Assembly: GCA_033065855.1 (NCBI GenBank)
Contig: JAVXUO010001881.1
Location: 124,001-188,000 of the forward strand
Reading direction: 5' to 3'
Length of the DNA stretch: 64,000 bases
Source: Escallonia rubra
Taxonomy: Eukaryota > Streptophyta > Magnoliopsida > Escalloniales > Escalloniaceae
How positions within the stretch are numbered: the stretch's first letter is position 1; every line of letters begins with the position of its first letter. Made by a program: the position numbers and the translations under genes. The notes under the pieces are model-generated. The model was given only the letters and a program-made list of their open reading frames with translations, searched no databases and was not told the origin of the DNA. This document shows positions 1 through 11,169 of the stretch, in pieces.

Positions 1-1031
1 CCGCTCCTATAGGAGCGGATTTTTTTAGCTATAATCGGGTCATGGGGTGGGTTTGGTATTTAATTTCACAACCCGCAGCGGGTACGGGGCGGGTGTGGTT
101 TTGAGTGAATCTGCCCCGCGACCCGACCCGCTTTATTTCCTAATGTACATTTAATCTCAGCCGTCCATCTCCTTGTATATAATGTACAAAGAACCCTAGC
201 CCCTTTTCATCAATCTCCCCATTCTCTTCTCCTAAGGCGCCGCATCCAAGCATGTCCAGAAACGTTGGCGCCCTCTACCGTCGCCGGTCACGGTCGCTGG
301 TCATCGTTCCTCCGTCGTCTCCTTCCACTGTCACTTCCTCCATCGCCGCCTTCCCCCGTCGCCTTTGGCGCACCCTCTAACCATGGCCTTTTGCAATTTC
401 TCACTATTGTCGCTGTTGACCAAATAAGCAGTAGCCCCTGATGGAACCCCAAAGATGTCCCCACGACGAAGGTTGAAGCTCTCCCTCCCGTCAGACTCGC
501 CAAACTGATTGTTCCCTTTCCCTTTGCAACGAAGATGATGGAGTCTGCATCACAGTGCTTTGGTGCCACAAAGGTTTTAGGATTAGGTTCACATATAGCC
601 AAGCAGTAGTTCTCAAGACTAGGCACTCTTATTTTGCAGTTTCAGTTTCTTATTTTTCATTTTCAATCGTGGTCAAATTGTGGATTATTTTTTCTTATTT
701 TGCACTTCGAATTGAGGATGAATGGGTTTTGGTACCATCTTTGTGTTTGTGTGGTGATTGGGGTGTTATTGGGCTCTAACCCGAGCATTGTAAGGCTGCG
801 AAGAAGAAAGCCAAGCAGGTGGGGACTGAAGTTTCTGATCAGCTCGTCGATGTTCGCAAACTGCGGATCGGATCGGGTTAAGGTCGGATTACCAAAAAGG
901 CCATCGGATCGGGGATGGTATCATCATCTCCCAACCCGATGGCGGGGCGGGGCGGAGTCAAATTTTTAGTGTGGCGGGGCGGGTGCGGATATTATGAAAC
1001 CCGCATCCGACCCGCCCCATTGCCATCCCTA
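1..1031. mobile_element. hAT-like DNA transposon, left end outside window
   Basis: Both flanks carry GC-rich runs of GGCGGGGCGGG/CCCGACCCGC type (about 30-135 and 850-1025). The right end reads ...CCCATTGCCATCCCTA, the inverse of the TAGGGATGGCAATGGGG start common in plant hAT elements with polarised GGGC-rich subterminal repeats. The left terminus is not inside the window, so the target duplication cannot be checked. No transposase coding sequence is visible, so this is a non-autonomous copy. The interior holds a vicilin-like exon fragment. The family call rests on end sequence and composition only. Confidence 0.45.
385..618 (-). pseudogene. Captured vicilin-like (7S globulin, cupin) exon fragment
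   Basis: On the minus strand the translation contains PKTFVAPKHCDADSIIFVAKG, then in a shifted frame ESFNLRRGDIFGVPSGATAY followed by LVNSDNSEKL. Both blocks match the cupin core of vicilin-like seed storage proteins, where H-x-DAD and a GD-x-x-x-x-P-x-G motif are conserved. One frameshift near 478-485 separates them. The sequence just upstream on the minus strand is T-rich and ends TAG at 619, like an intron acceptor, so an exon edge seems to have been copied. There is no start codon, partner exon or second cupin barrel. It lies inside an hAT-like element, which suggests gene-fragment capture. Confidence 0.55.
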
Positions 1032-1407
1032 TGGTGGAGGTGGTGGGAACATTGTGCTCTCAGTAGTGGTGCCAACCACTATGGTGGCCAAGGTGGGCAG
1101 TTGGTGGTGATGAAGTTAGGGGATGGAAGTGTTTGAACCTAAACCAACAGCAATTGAAATATTCTAACAATTGGAGAAGAACATAAACTAAACCGATTAA
1201 AGAAAGAAAAAGAGCTGATATTTGAAGAATAAGGGGAGAAAGAAATCTGAGGGGTCAAATTGGAAGAGATTCTAACCGCCTCTCTTAGGGGCGTTACGCG
1301 CATAGTATTAAAAAAATAAAAAGATCCCAGCGATCCAAGTTATGACGTGGACGCCTGGATCTAAGGTGGGAAAATAGGGGCTTTCTCACCGCCAGATATG
1401 GACCAAC

Positions 1408-1532
1408 CCCATATACATATACATATACATATATACATCCACATATATGTATGTATATACATATATACATATATATATATATACACACACACACATATAT
1501 GCATATTCATACATATATATATAGACATATAT
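1408..1532. repeat. TA/CATA-rich microsatellite
   Basis: Alternating AT/AC/ATAC dinucleotides run for about 125 bp (TATACATATACATATACATA and similar, with a CACACACA stretch near 1484). The flanking 1137-1407 shows no recognisable gene or repeat. Confidence 0.9.
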
Positions 1533-1542
1533 GGGGTTTATT

Positions 1543-2235
1543 ACACTCTCCTGAGGTTTACTCTAGAAAACACACGACTTCCCTGTCTATTTCTATTACC
1601 CACCGCCCTGTGGTTTCTAGTTTCTTAACAACACCCACTTCCATTAGGGAACCGTCAAATAAAGTTAGGGCACCATACAACTTTTATGATATACAAAAAT
1701 GCCCTTAAGTCTTCTTCTTCTTCCTTACCGGCAGACCCTAGCCAATGCCCAACCACCGTCCGCTGACGCTTAGCCACCACCGCCAAAAGCTTCCTTCTAC
1801 CCACTACAGATACCATCCCACCACCAAACACATTTCGTTCCCCACCCACTGCCCAACGCGCCCACACACGCACATACACACCTTGGCAACCAGCCGACCA
1901 CCACGGGGCAACGCACACATACACACTGCCTATCATGCACATCGGCGATGAGCACACACACCACTGCCCATCACCACCGTTGTATACTCCTTACTGACAT
2001 GCATGCAGACTCAAACCCACAACCACCAACCAAAACCCATAATTTGTACCACCCGCCACCGCCCTCAAACTCCCCATCGGCGCCTACTACCATTGCTATC
2101 ACTGTCGTCATGTGCCCCCTTACCCCTCCCCCCCCCCTCGGGTTTGACAATCAAACACACGCGGAGGAATGGACAGTCCAAGATCAATTAGGAAGATAGG
2201 AGCCGTCCCAACCTTAGGTGGGGATGGGCTCCCAA
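1543..2235. repeat. Probable truncated MULE-like repeat
   Basis: The left edge (TTACACTCTCCTGAGGTTTAC) resembles the terminal sequence of the MULE at 45319-47806 (ACTCCTGAGGTTTACATAAG at its right end). The interior has the same C/A-rich, His/Pro/Thr-coding low-complexity composition (CCACCAC, ACACACAC). No matching right terminus was found. Open frames here are compositional artefacts. Confidence 0.3.
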
Positions 2236-2246
2236 ATAATTTAAAA

Positions 2247-3396
2247 TCTATACTACCTATAAAAGTATGAATCTTGTAAATTATTTTATTCCGTTTATGC
2301 CTTCGTTAATCACTTCAATAACAATCCTACCCTTTCATAAATACTATTATTAATTACTAATTTTGTAATTATTTCCAGTTTTGCCCTCCTTTAGTTATTC
2401 CAATGACAACCATACCCTTCCCTAATTAGTTTTTTTGTAATGCGTTTAGAGAACATTAGGTCATGAATTTAATCTAAACCTACATTTACACATTGGGAAA
2501 CAAAATCTGTGGTTGCAAAAAATATATTTATATGTATGTGTGTGTGTAACTATATCTATATCTATCTATACTACCATAAAAATATGAATGTTGTAAATCA
2601 TTTTTGAACGATTATGTCCTCCGTTAATTACGTCAATTACATTTTTACCCTTCTTTTATTACTCCCTTTTAAATTTTGATGAAATTAAAAGAACATTGAG
2701 TAATAAATCTATTCTATATATTGAAAAATGAAAAGTGTGATGAGAAAAAAACAGAATTAAGAAATTCCTTATTATTTTCTTTTAAATTTGGTTAAAATGA
2801 AATAAACATTAGATATTGAACTGGTTAATGAGAACTGTGATTTTTTTCTTGCATTTTAAGGTTAGCAAACAATTAACCAATTGAAAAACTGAAAAACAAA
2901 AACAAAATAAAGAAACTAAAATACGTGAAAAATCAAATAAGAAACAAAAATTTGTTGGAAAAACAAATACAAAAAAAAAAAGAAAAAGGGTTAAATATGC
3001 ATCAAAAAACAAGGCTTAAATATGGTGTCAATTTGCATTTCTTATTGATGAAATGCATTTCTTATTGATGAAATGCAAAGCACCTGATCTTGAAAATTAC
3101 AAATCTTAACTACAAACCAATTTAACAGATTACAAAGACGTAGAATCATTCTTTTAATTTCTCTATTTGCTTTTATTTTCAGCAGTACCATCAAACATTT
3201 ATTCAATCCAGAAGCCTACGAAGAATATTTCCAAACATTGAACTGATTACGAATGCGAACATTTCTTCTAAAACAAGTCACAAAAAAAATAAGAACATAA
3301 TTGAATTACATTATTTTGATCCCAAAAAAGTTAATAATATCACCTCAAACATTACTCTCGACTATATCCACGTAAAACGCACGTGCTCTATACTAG
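2247..3396 (+). mobile_element. Non-autonomous Helitron
   Basis: The 5' end TCTATACTACCTATAAAAGT follows a host A at 2246. The 3' end has a short hairpin (CACGT at 3369-3373, ACGTG at 3381-3385) about 8 bp before a terminal CTAG at 3393-3396, followed by host T. TC...CTAG-3' between A and T with a subterminal hairpin is the Helitron signature. A second 5' end (TCTATACTACCATAAAAATA) lies at 2565, so either the element is 832 bp with an older end upstream, or two ends are nested. No Rep/helicase coding is present. Confidence 0.6.
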
Positions 3397-4319
3397 TATA
3401 TGTATACGTACATATAAATAGACATACAGAGAGAGATGACGGGGGGGAGAGAAAAACTACTGAAACAAGCAGAAAAAGCCTATAAACTAAGCCTATCAAG
3501 TCTATTACAAGCTCTTCCTCCTGACTTGGGTTACAAGAAGCAAGCAAAGCAACAAAGATAGTAAAAGTTCATGAAGTTGAATAAAACGCTGCAGTCCAAA
3601 TTATAGATACTGACAGCATTATGCAAGTTCTGAATCATGCCTCTTATTGTGTCCTTTGTTACTGATAATAGCAATCATTTATGCACCCAATGTCCTACTT
3701 TCAATATTCAAATCTTCTAGATGGAAGACATGGACAAGTTAATTACTGAGATCTGGGACTCAATAGATTGGTAAGATTTGGCACATAAAGTGGTGTAGCT
3801 AATGACTTTCTCGACAGAGATATCACAGGCGTTGAAATGGTTCTTCTAGAGTTGTCAATACTTCTTAAATTCCAGGAATAAGCAATTTGGCTTTTAAAAG
3901 ATGAAGTTCGATAGATTGAATTTCATCACTAGTTCCCATAACCAATATAGTTACATATAGTTTCTACCTTTTAATATTTCCTTGAAACAGATCAAACTGT
4001 CGTAAATATATATCTATAGTCAGCGCTAACTTACAGCAACTTAAGCTATGTTGCCAGCGCAATCTGACATTCCATCCATCGCGAATGGACAGACCATAAC
4101 ACTTTTTTTCCTTAAATTTCCCCGTCGTCTGCCCCATCATGAGACAAACGTCCGCGTGGACAGTAAATCACTATATGCCCTACAATGGGACGCACGTGTG
4201 CTCCACAATGGGACAAATCATGAAATTCACTTAAAAAAAACAAAGCGATTTTGGTCCTTCCACGTCTACAACATGGATGGCCAGATCACCGCCGGCAACT
4301 TAGCAGCTCCAATATACAA

Positions 4320-4378
4320 CACACACACATATATGTTTAAGTATATATACACATATATATACATGTATATACGTATAA
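4320..4378. repeat. CA/TA-rich microsatellite
   Basis: ACACACACATATATG followed by TATATACACATATATATACATG-type repeats. The wider gap 3397-4683 shows no recognised coding sequence. If the membralin gene continues to the left, this would be intronic. Confidence 0.75.
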
Positions 4379-4683
4379 AGTTTGCATGACTTACGGAAGG
4401 TTCTTCATCATGATTCATGCAATGCTAACTGGTCGAATAACAAGCTATGTTACATCAAAGTTTAACCAAAGGTAGAATTACTGTGTTTTGCATACATGAG
4501 GTGAGAATTGCAACTATAAGTGCAACAAAAGCATCTCTACAAAGGTGCCTTGGCTTTTATCTCTACGCTACTCATTTTTGCTTGTGCTATACCACCAGAC
4601 AATTAGATCAGAAAATGCGCAACATGATATAAGCTTGCAACTACTAAACAGAGGAGAGTATCACCGAAGACTACAATGATTAC

Positions 4684-7600
4684 CTGCAAACGAGTTGAAC
4701 CTGTCCAAGTGAAGTATTCGCAGCCACTTAGGAATATCAAGGTTCAAATGTATACCTGCAATATCCTGCACTTTGAAGTCCAATCTCAGTAAAGCAAACT
4801 TTTAATTGTACTCAATAAACCAAGGAAGCAATATTCGCAGTCTCTAAGATTATTGAGAGAGAGAGAGAGAGAGAGAACTTTTTCCTTGATCTACATACCC
4901 ACAAACCTCCCAGGATTCGATTCGCATGTCTCCAGAAGAAAGAAAAGCGTCTATACCATTTTAAGCCAATGCGGTTTATTGCTGCCCTTAATGATTCCTT
5001 GGCTGATAAAGAAAATGAGCTACGAGACTCGTCTTTGTTCAATTTAGGAGCTGCATCATCTACTGATGTCTTAGGGCTTCCACTACTGGTAGAAGTTTCC
5101 GGTTGCAACTCATAAAGGTCATCTTCAAAATTCCAGATATTCAATGCCAAACTGCCCTGCCTAGCACCAGAACTAATCCAGTTCAACCAAAACTTTGCAG
5201 CCAACAAATTGTATCCGTCTTCATTCGCATTTGATACTTTAAGATTCTCAGTTTCAAAATCCTTGTCAGGAACAGTCATCGCATCATATTGAGTCTGATT
5301 TTGTGACCACAAGCCAGAACTTGTAATCTGCACCAGAAAAAAAGGATGAGGTGACATTTACATGCAGATTAGCCAGCATACAAGATACTAGGAGTTCATA
5401 TGGCACGACAGATTAAGCGAGCATGTACTATACTAGTAATTGATGACGAGACTAGCACTAGACCTTAGAAGAATGCCACGCTAACTAAAAAGAATAGGAG
5501 CTGACGCAGGCATTGGTACATCAGCCCAGCATTTCTGACCATTCAATATACTCCCTCTTCCCTTCAATGGAAAGCTTATTTCAGAAGTCTACAGTTTTGT
5601 GGACAAATTTTTTACTTCTCAATTCATGTGAAGATGCACGCAACTTTAAAAGCGATGGACATTCATGCTCAGCTACTGCATCCGAACCACTAGGAGCCCA
5701 AATAACCAAATGAGACCATCAAAAGGAATTTGACCACTCAATCAACCTTAATCTCAAGGAAAACACCAAAGCAAGAGAACTCAAAACACGACATTGAAAT
5801 ATCGTTAACACATGATGCGATTCTATTCACCTGTTTGGAGTTAATGGGTGACTCATCAGTGAATCGGTGAATCGTATCGAGCCGTAGTGAATCGTATTAT
5901 TCAACAAATTCACTACATTTAAATGGAATTAAGTAAGGGAGCACTATCGAATGCCTTTAGGGTCATTTCATAATGCTCATAGACACAGACACACTCGTGC
6001 TCTCTCTCACAGGCACATAAAATCACTCTCCCTAAGTATCTATTTCCTATTATTTTGTGTGGTTTATTAACTAATTAAAGTTTATTCATGTTTAGTTATT
6101 TGTTACTGATCCTATAACCCTCTGAGTATTGTCCTTTGTTATGTTTTATATTCTAGAGGTGGAATTTGGAATATGTGTATAACATTTATAGTTGAAAGTT
6201 CAAACCTGTTGAGTGCTTGCTTATATTACTGGAAAAGTTAAATGAATTTCTACATGTTGACAGATCATTAGGTGAAAGTGTTAGTTCTGCCGAGAGTTCA
6301 ATATTGACATAGATATCCCATGTTATTTTATGTATCTTTTTTTATGCAATAAGCTTAAGTCTCGAATATATTTACTCTCCACATGCTTATTCTGATTCTC
6401 GACAAGAATCTTTATTTGACAAGTATGATCGGTGCCCAAGGATGTAAAGCCAACAGTAGACCACACACAAGGGAAGCACAAAAGCAATCACAGCAGTGAG
6501 AACCATTCGCAAATCCTGTGACGGTGGCAATCGTTAACCACGCAGCAAAGCACAATTGCGGAGGCAAGCAGATTACCATAACTGGCCGAAAAGAAGGCCC
6601 TCGTAGTGTAGGAGCTTCAAAGCCAGAATCAAGCATGACTGGTACATGCAAAAAAAAAAAGAGAAGCATACCTGACGTGTACAATGAGAAAGCAGAATGC
6701 ACAAATCCATGCCATGCAAATCGTCTATACGTAAAATATGAAAAACGAGACACTGACTGCTACGTTGTTACCCAATACAAACAAGTGGGGTTAAGAGTGT
6801 TTGATGCAAGTTGCAGCCTTAGTTGCACGAAGGGGTAGAGGGAGTGGGAGGGGGTGAGACGTTCTGGAGAGGCGAGCTCACCAGTATACTGGTTTTTCTG
6901 GTGGGAGGAGTGGCTGCGGGAGCAAGGTTTCAGTATTGAAGCGTCACTAGACTAGGAGATTCCTGCAACTACAGTTCCAATACAAACCATCGTTCCGCCA
7001 GCAAGATGAGTGAGAGGCCACAATTTGTGTCTTATACTTCTTTTCCCGTTATAGATCTATGTTACATGGATTCTTCAGAATGCATGAAGTACCCGTGTTG
7101 GACACTCGACACTTGGAGATGGGTATGGAATATGTGTCCGACGCATCTCATAGGATATGCTACTATGAACACTATCTTATAGAGTTTCTTTTAATTTCTT
7201 TGGCTTTGAGACAAGACAAGTTATCAATTAAAACCATGTAAGTCAAATGAAACATCATTTTTACCTTATAAATTATTAACAAGTAGTACTAGATATGACT
7301 ATTTTGCCGTGTCCCCATGTCTTGCGCTTTAAAATTAGACGAATCCGACACTTGGACACGTATCGACCCGGACACTTGCGCTGAGTCCATGTAACATAGT
7401 TATAGATTGTTGTCACCGGCTCAAATCTAATATCGCAAGAGCTGTTAACGTGGTCTTCATGCCGTTGATGATTCCAAAGAGTAAAATGCCACAAGCGACA
7501 CAAATTGCAAGCCCGTGTCAATTTAATGTCCTGTTGACACAGGTACGAGGTGGCAAACAAGCGACTCTGCGTAGCAGAAAATCCACCATATGTATCCACG

Positions 7601-9632
7601 TCAGATATCCATGCCTGTAGCATCATAAATAGCCATGGCTGTCATGGTTCTAGAGGCAAATAAGATGGTCCAAGCATGAGGGGATGTGTATCTGTAGTGT
7701 ATGCTTTCTTTAGAAGCATAAAACCTGAAATTCAAAGCACAAGTACGAGAAAATGTATATCTGAAGTTGCTAAGTGTATCAACCACTTACTCTAAATAAA
7801 TCTTCTTTCAGCTGACCTAGTACCTAAACCCAATAGAAAACCAAGAGCAATACTAAAGACAATACAATGAATAAGACTGCAATCCCAACAATGTTCTATT
7901 TATGCAAGCCGGCTTGATCAAACTCAAGTTCTCAACTTAGGAGTGAGTGCACCGAACTAAAGTAAACATCTGCATTTCACAAAAGCAAAATTTGATACCC
8001 AGTTCAAATGGGACACTACTTGGGGTGTGAAAAACACTTGGTTTTATATTGCCTACTGTAAGGACTACAAGGAAATGAAGGAAAGTTACAAAATCAACAG
8101 AGACATAGCTGATGCTACATTAACGACAAGGATATAACATACCTTGATCTGAATAAGTTGGGCTTCTGTTGTTGCAACTCCGGTAAGCTCACTTGAACAG
8201 CCAGGCTTCACATAAAAGATAACTAGATCTTACTTAAAGGGTTCACAAGAGATTCAAATAAGTCCACAAGTGAGAAAACAATAAAAATGTAAAAAATAAA
8301 GTAATTTAAGGATACTTGGATTACATAATGGTGATGGAATGAAAGAATACCATCCAGAGATGGTAAGCTTAAGCAACATCAAATACATCAATCTTCATAG
8401 TATTACTAGAAGTGGTTGACCTTCTTGCTTATGTTTACAAACATATTCCATATTCTGGTCAAGTTGCTATTTGAAACGCCAACGACGACATCACAACATC
8501 AAAAACTTGTGCGTCCCGATACGAAATAAACCAAAGAAAAGAACAGCAAGAACGAAAGCAACAGCAGTTGATAACAATCCCTCAAAGATATGCAATTAAT
8601 CTGCCACAAACATCACCCAAAAGGGTATTTCCATAAGTGCGACTTCTATCCAGAAAAAGATACCAGTTGCACTAAAATGCTTAAGCAAAAAGGGCCCTGG
8701 CATGCTTCAAGACTCCCTCTCACATACATATACAAGCCCTTGATTGCACATCAAGAGAAAGTAAGGTGCACCACCAGGGAGTGCATAAAAAAAGCATAGT
8801 GACAAGTCAATGAGAAATTAATAGAAGGGGAAAAGTGCAAGTAGGAAGAAATAAATTGAGCTATGGTCAAAAGGCTTGAGCTGTCAGTGTGGCCTCAATC
8901 TTAAATTATTTTAACTTTAGCGGCAGTATGGTTCATGATTTGGACCATTACATCACTGCAGTCATAATGGCAATAGTAATAACTCATCGCGATTGTAATG
9001 AGCATATTTGGTTCCTTGTGGGAAAATCCATCCACAGCATAATCTTATTTATGCTTGGATGCTTGGTTGAAGAAACAACTGTTGAAATGCAATTAAAATT
9101 TGTAAGAAAGACAACAAAAAATCTCATGTGTTCCCTAGAGTCAAGCTGGAAGATGACCAATTCAAATTAGCAAAAGAAAATGGTAAAGATGTAATAACGT
9201 TGTTATCTTTTCACTGCGCTGAGGAGGGGAAATGAAAAGGCCCGCTCTTGGTTGTGTCTGGTATTGGGTCGTAACAATCATTAAGGTTAAACAGCGATCC
9301 AAAAGCCCTTTTTTTATCAATTACGACACTAAATGGCTTCTAAAAGGTGAACGAAACAGACCCTTAGTTAATCCAACCGTATCAACATCGAAAGTGTAAA
9401 ACGGCCAGGGCAATTGAGATACATGGCAAAAGTGGAGTTAGGGTTCTTTTGTAAAGATACAAAAGAAGGTACCAGCTACCTGTTGAACGTAATTGGCGTG
9501 CATGACGACGAGGATGGAGAAGAGAGTGACGGCTATGAAGAGATAAATGTACTCCAAAGAAACCCGTAGTCTTGGTGTCAGCATCTGTGAGAACCGCTCC
9601 TGAACCCGAATGAAGGTCTGCTCCGGATCCAT
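4684..9632 (-). CDS. Membralin-like protein gene, 5' half (exons 1-4)
   Basis: Spliced minus-strand gene. Exon 1 (9632-9480, 51 codons) starts MDPEQTFIRVQERFSQMLTP and contains a hydrophobic segment (YIYLFIAVTLFSILVVM), the N-terminus typical of plant membralin-like proteins. Exon 2 (8205-8143, 21 codons) encodes PGCSSELTG...AQLIQIK. Exon 3 (5327-4899, 143 codons) starts ITSSGLWSQNQ and ends RHANRILGGLW. Exon 4 (4765-4684) encodes DIAGIHLNLDIPKWLRILHL and ends in phase 1. All junctions are GT-AG (donors GTAGCT, GTATGT, GTATGT, GTAATC) and the first three introns are phase 0. Membralins are multi-pass ER membrane proteins; the animal protein has been linked to ER-associated degradation. Only about 243 residues are visible. 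The remaining transmembrane exons must lie left of position 1, across an intron of more than 4.6 kb filled with a Helitron and an hAT element, or they are lost. A (GA)n tract at 4853-4877 lies just inside intron 3. Confidence 0.8.
7057..7399. mobile_element. hAT-type MITE in membralin intron 2
   Basis: The ends CTATGTTACATGG (7057) and CCATGTAACATAG (to 7399) are perfect inverted repeats, and weaker complementarity continues inward (GTGTTGGACACTCGACACTTGG against its inverse). The element is flanked by an exact 8-bp duplication TTATAGAT at 7049-7056 and 7400-7407, which is hAT-sized. At 343 bp it has no coding capacity. Confidence 0.8.
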
Positions 9633-9975
9633 CTCTCCGCGCTTTACGAATAACTAGCTCCACTTGCACAGGGCATCAATCCATCTTAGATTGTCGAAAC
9701 TGGATCATCATCAACTGTGTTTCTCCTGCAGACAGGGAGTATCAATATATAGTACTTCGGGATGGATGCCTTTCCTTGACCATTTCTGCTTCCTGGCAAA
9801 TATTCAAAGACCGTGAATCAAATAGGGTGGACCAAATATGCTGCCAGACGCCAATACATTTTAAAAGGTCAAAAGAGCCCTCCTTCAAGAAAATTTTTTG
9901 CACAGGGATTATAATAGCATAACGGCAAATGATGGTTAGCTTGCATCTTTCAATTGGCTTTTTTTTTTTTTTTTT

Positions 9976-11169
9976 GAAAAATTGCGTAAAATACTCATGT
10001 GATTTTGGGTAGCTGCAAAAAGACCCTCTCGGGTTACAAAAATTGCAAGAGAACACCTAGGACTTAAAAAATGTTACACCCGTCAATAAAACCGTCTGTT
10101 TTAACCACGTTTGTGGTAAACGCGCCTGGAGAGCAAGTGCCACTGCTAAATAATTGTTGGAAACCCGTTTTTGTCCCTAGATACCTCTCTTGCAGTCAAG
10201 CCCTAAGTAGGGCCGGCGCAAGAAAACAACGGGAAAGCGGGCAAAAGGAGGAGAAGGGAAGGGGGAAAGACAGGGGACCAGGGAAGGGGAGGAGGAGCTG
10301 CGGTTGTCACCGGTGATGGTCGTGACAGTGCCAGGGAGAAGAACCGAAGGCCAAACCCTAACCCTAGCCACCACCTCACCAACACCAACCAAAACCCTAG
10401 CCGCCACCCCTACCCAACACATCTACCACCGTCGCCGCCCATTTCGGCCACCACCCAGCCCTGCCGCCGCCACCACTAGCGCCTTCATCAACTGGAGCCA
10501 AGTTCGCCGCCACCACCAGTCCTTTCCACCCACCGCGAACTCCGTCGCCATCCCCGTCATCTCCCCCACCTCTTACATCCCCGTATCTCCCCCACCGAAC
10601 CATGTGCACCGTCGCTAACCCCATAATCAGGCCCAACCACCTGCGCCACACCCAAATGTAACCCTAATCGCAGGAACTCACCATTTGCACCATCTCCAAC
10701 CCCGCAATTAAGCCCAGCCACATGTGCCGCACCCAAACGCAACCTTAATCGCACGAACTCAGATCTAGAGTTTTAATCGCACATTGCGATTGAAACCCTA
10801 GATCTGAGTTTCTGCAATTTGGGTAAATCAACCACATCTAAGCCTAAATAATTAGGTTTTCTTCTACAAACGAGTCCTGCCGCATTAAACTCGGCAAGAA
10901 TGGAGGGGCGACGAAAGGGAAGGGAAGGGTTTGACGGCATTGTGGCGACGACAAGAGCAGGGGGCTTGGGCATGTGCTGCAACATGCATGGCTCCAACTC
11001 AATCTTAGGGTTTATATACAAGGGTATTATTGACAATTTATTTAAATCGTTACAGAAACCGTCGAATGCAACACTTTTACGATCACAGGTGTTCTGTTGC
11101 AATTTTTGTAACGCGATGGGTCTTTTTGCAATTACCCCAAACCACAGGGGTATTTTATACAATTTTCCC
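9976..11169. mobile_element. Non-autonomous MULE with long TIRs
   Basis: The left arm (9976-10100) and the inverted right arm (11169-11050) align over about 120 bp: GAAAAATTGCGTAAAATACT against GGGAAAATTGTATAAAATAC, then shared GCAAAAAGACCC, TTACAAAAATTGCAA and AGAACACC blocks. Long diverged TIRs with a GC-rich, Pro/Arg-coding interior are typical of plant MULEs. T-rich flanks on both sides hide the target duplication. The element ends about 340 bp upstream of the membralin start codon. Open frames in the interior show no recognisable domain. Confidence 0.65.
10756..10810. repeat. 26-bp-arm hairpin inside MULE
   Basis: The left arm 10756-10781 (AACTCAGATCTAGAGTTTTA...) and the right arm 10785-10810 are inverse complements with two mismatches and a 3-nt CAT loop. 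The arm core is AGATCTAG plus AATCGCA. Transcription from either side would give a compact stem-loop. Confidence 0.8.

Noticed and set aside
6412-6838. Overlapping open frames on both strands in membralin intron 2
   Set aside because: No recognisable protein; both strands are open, and it lies between well-supported exons 2 and 3.
10367-10400. CCCTAACCCTAGCC telomere-like words
   Set aside because: Only two imperfect copies within a GC-rich MULE interior; no array.
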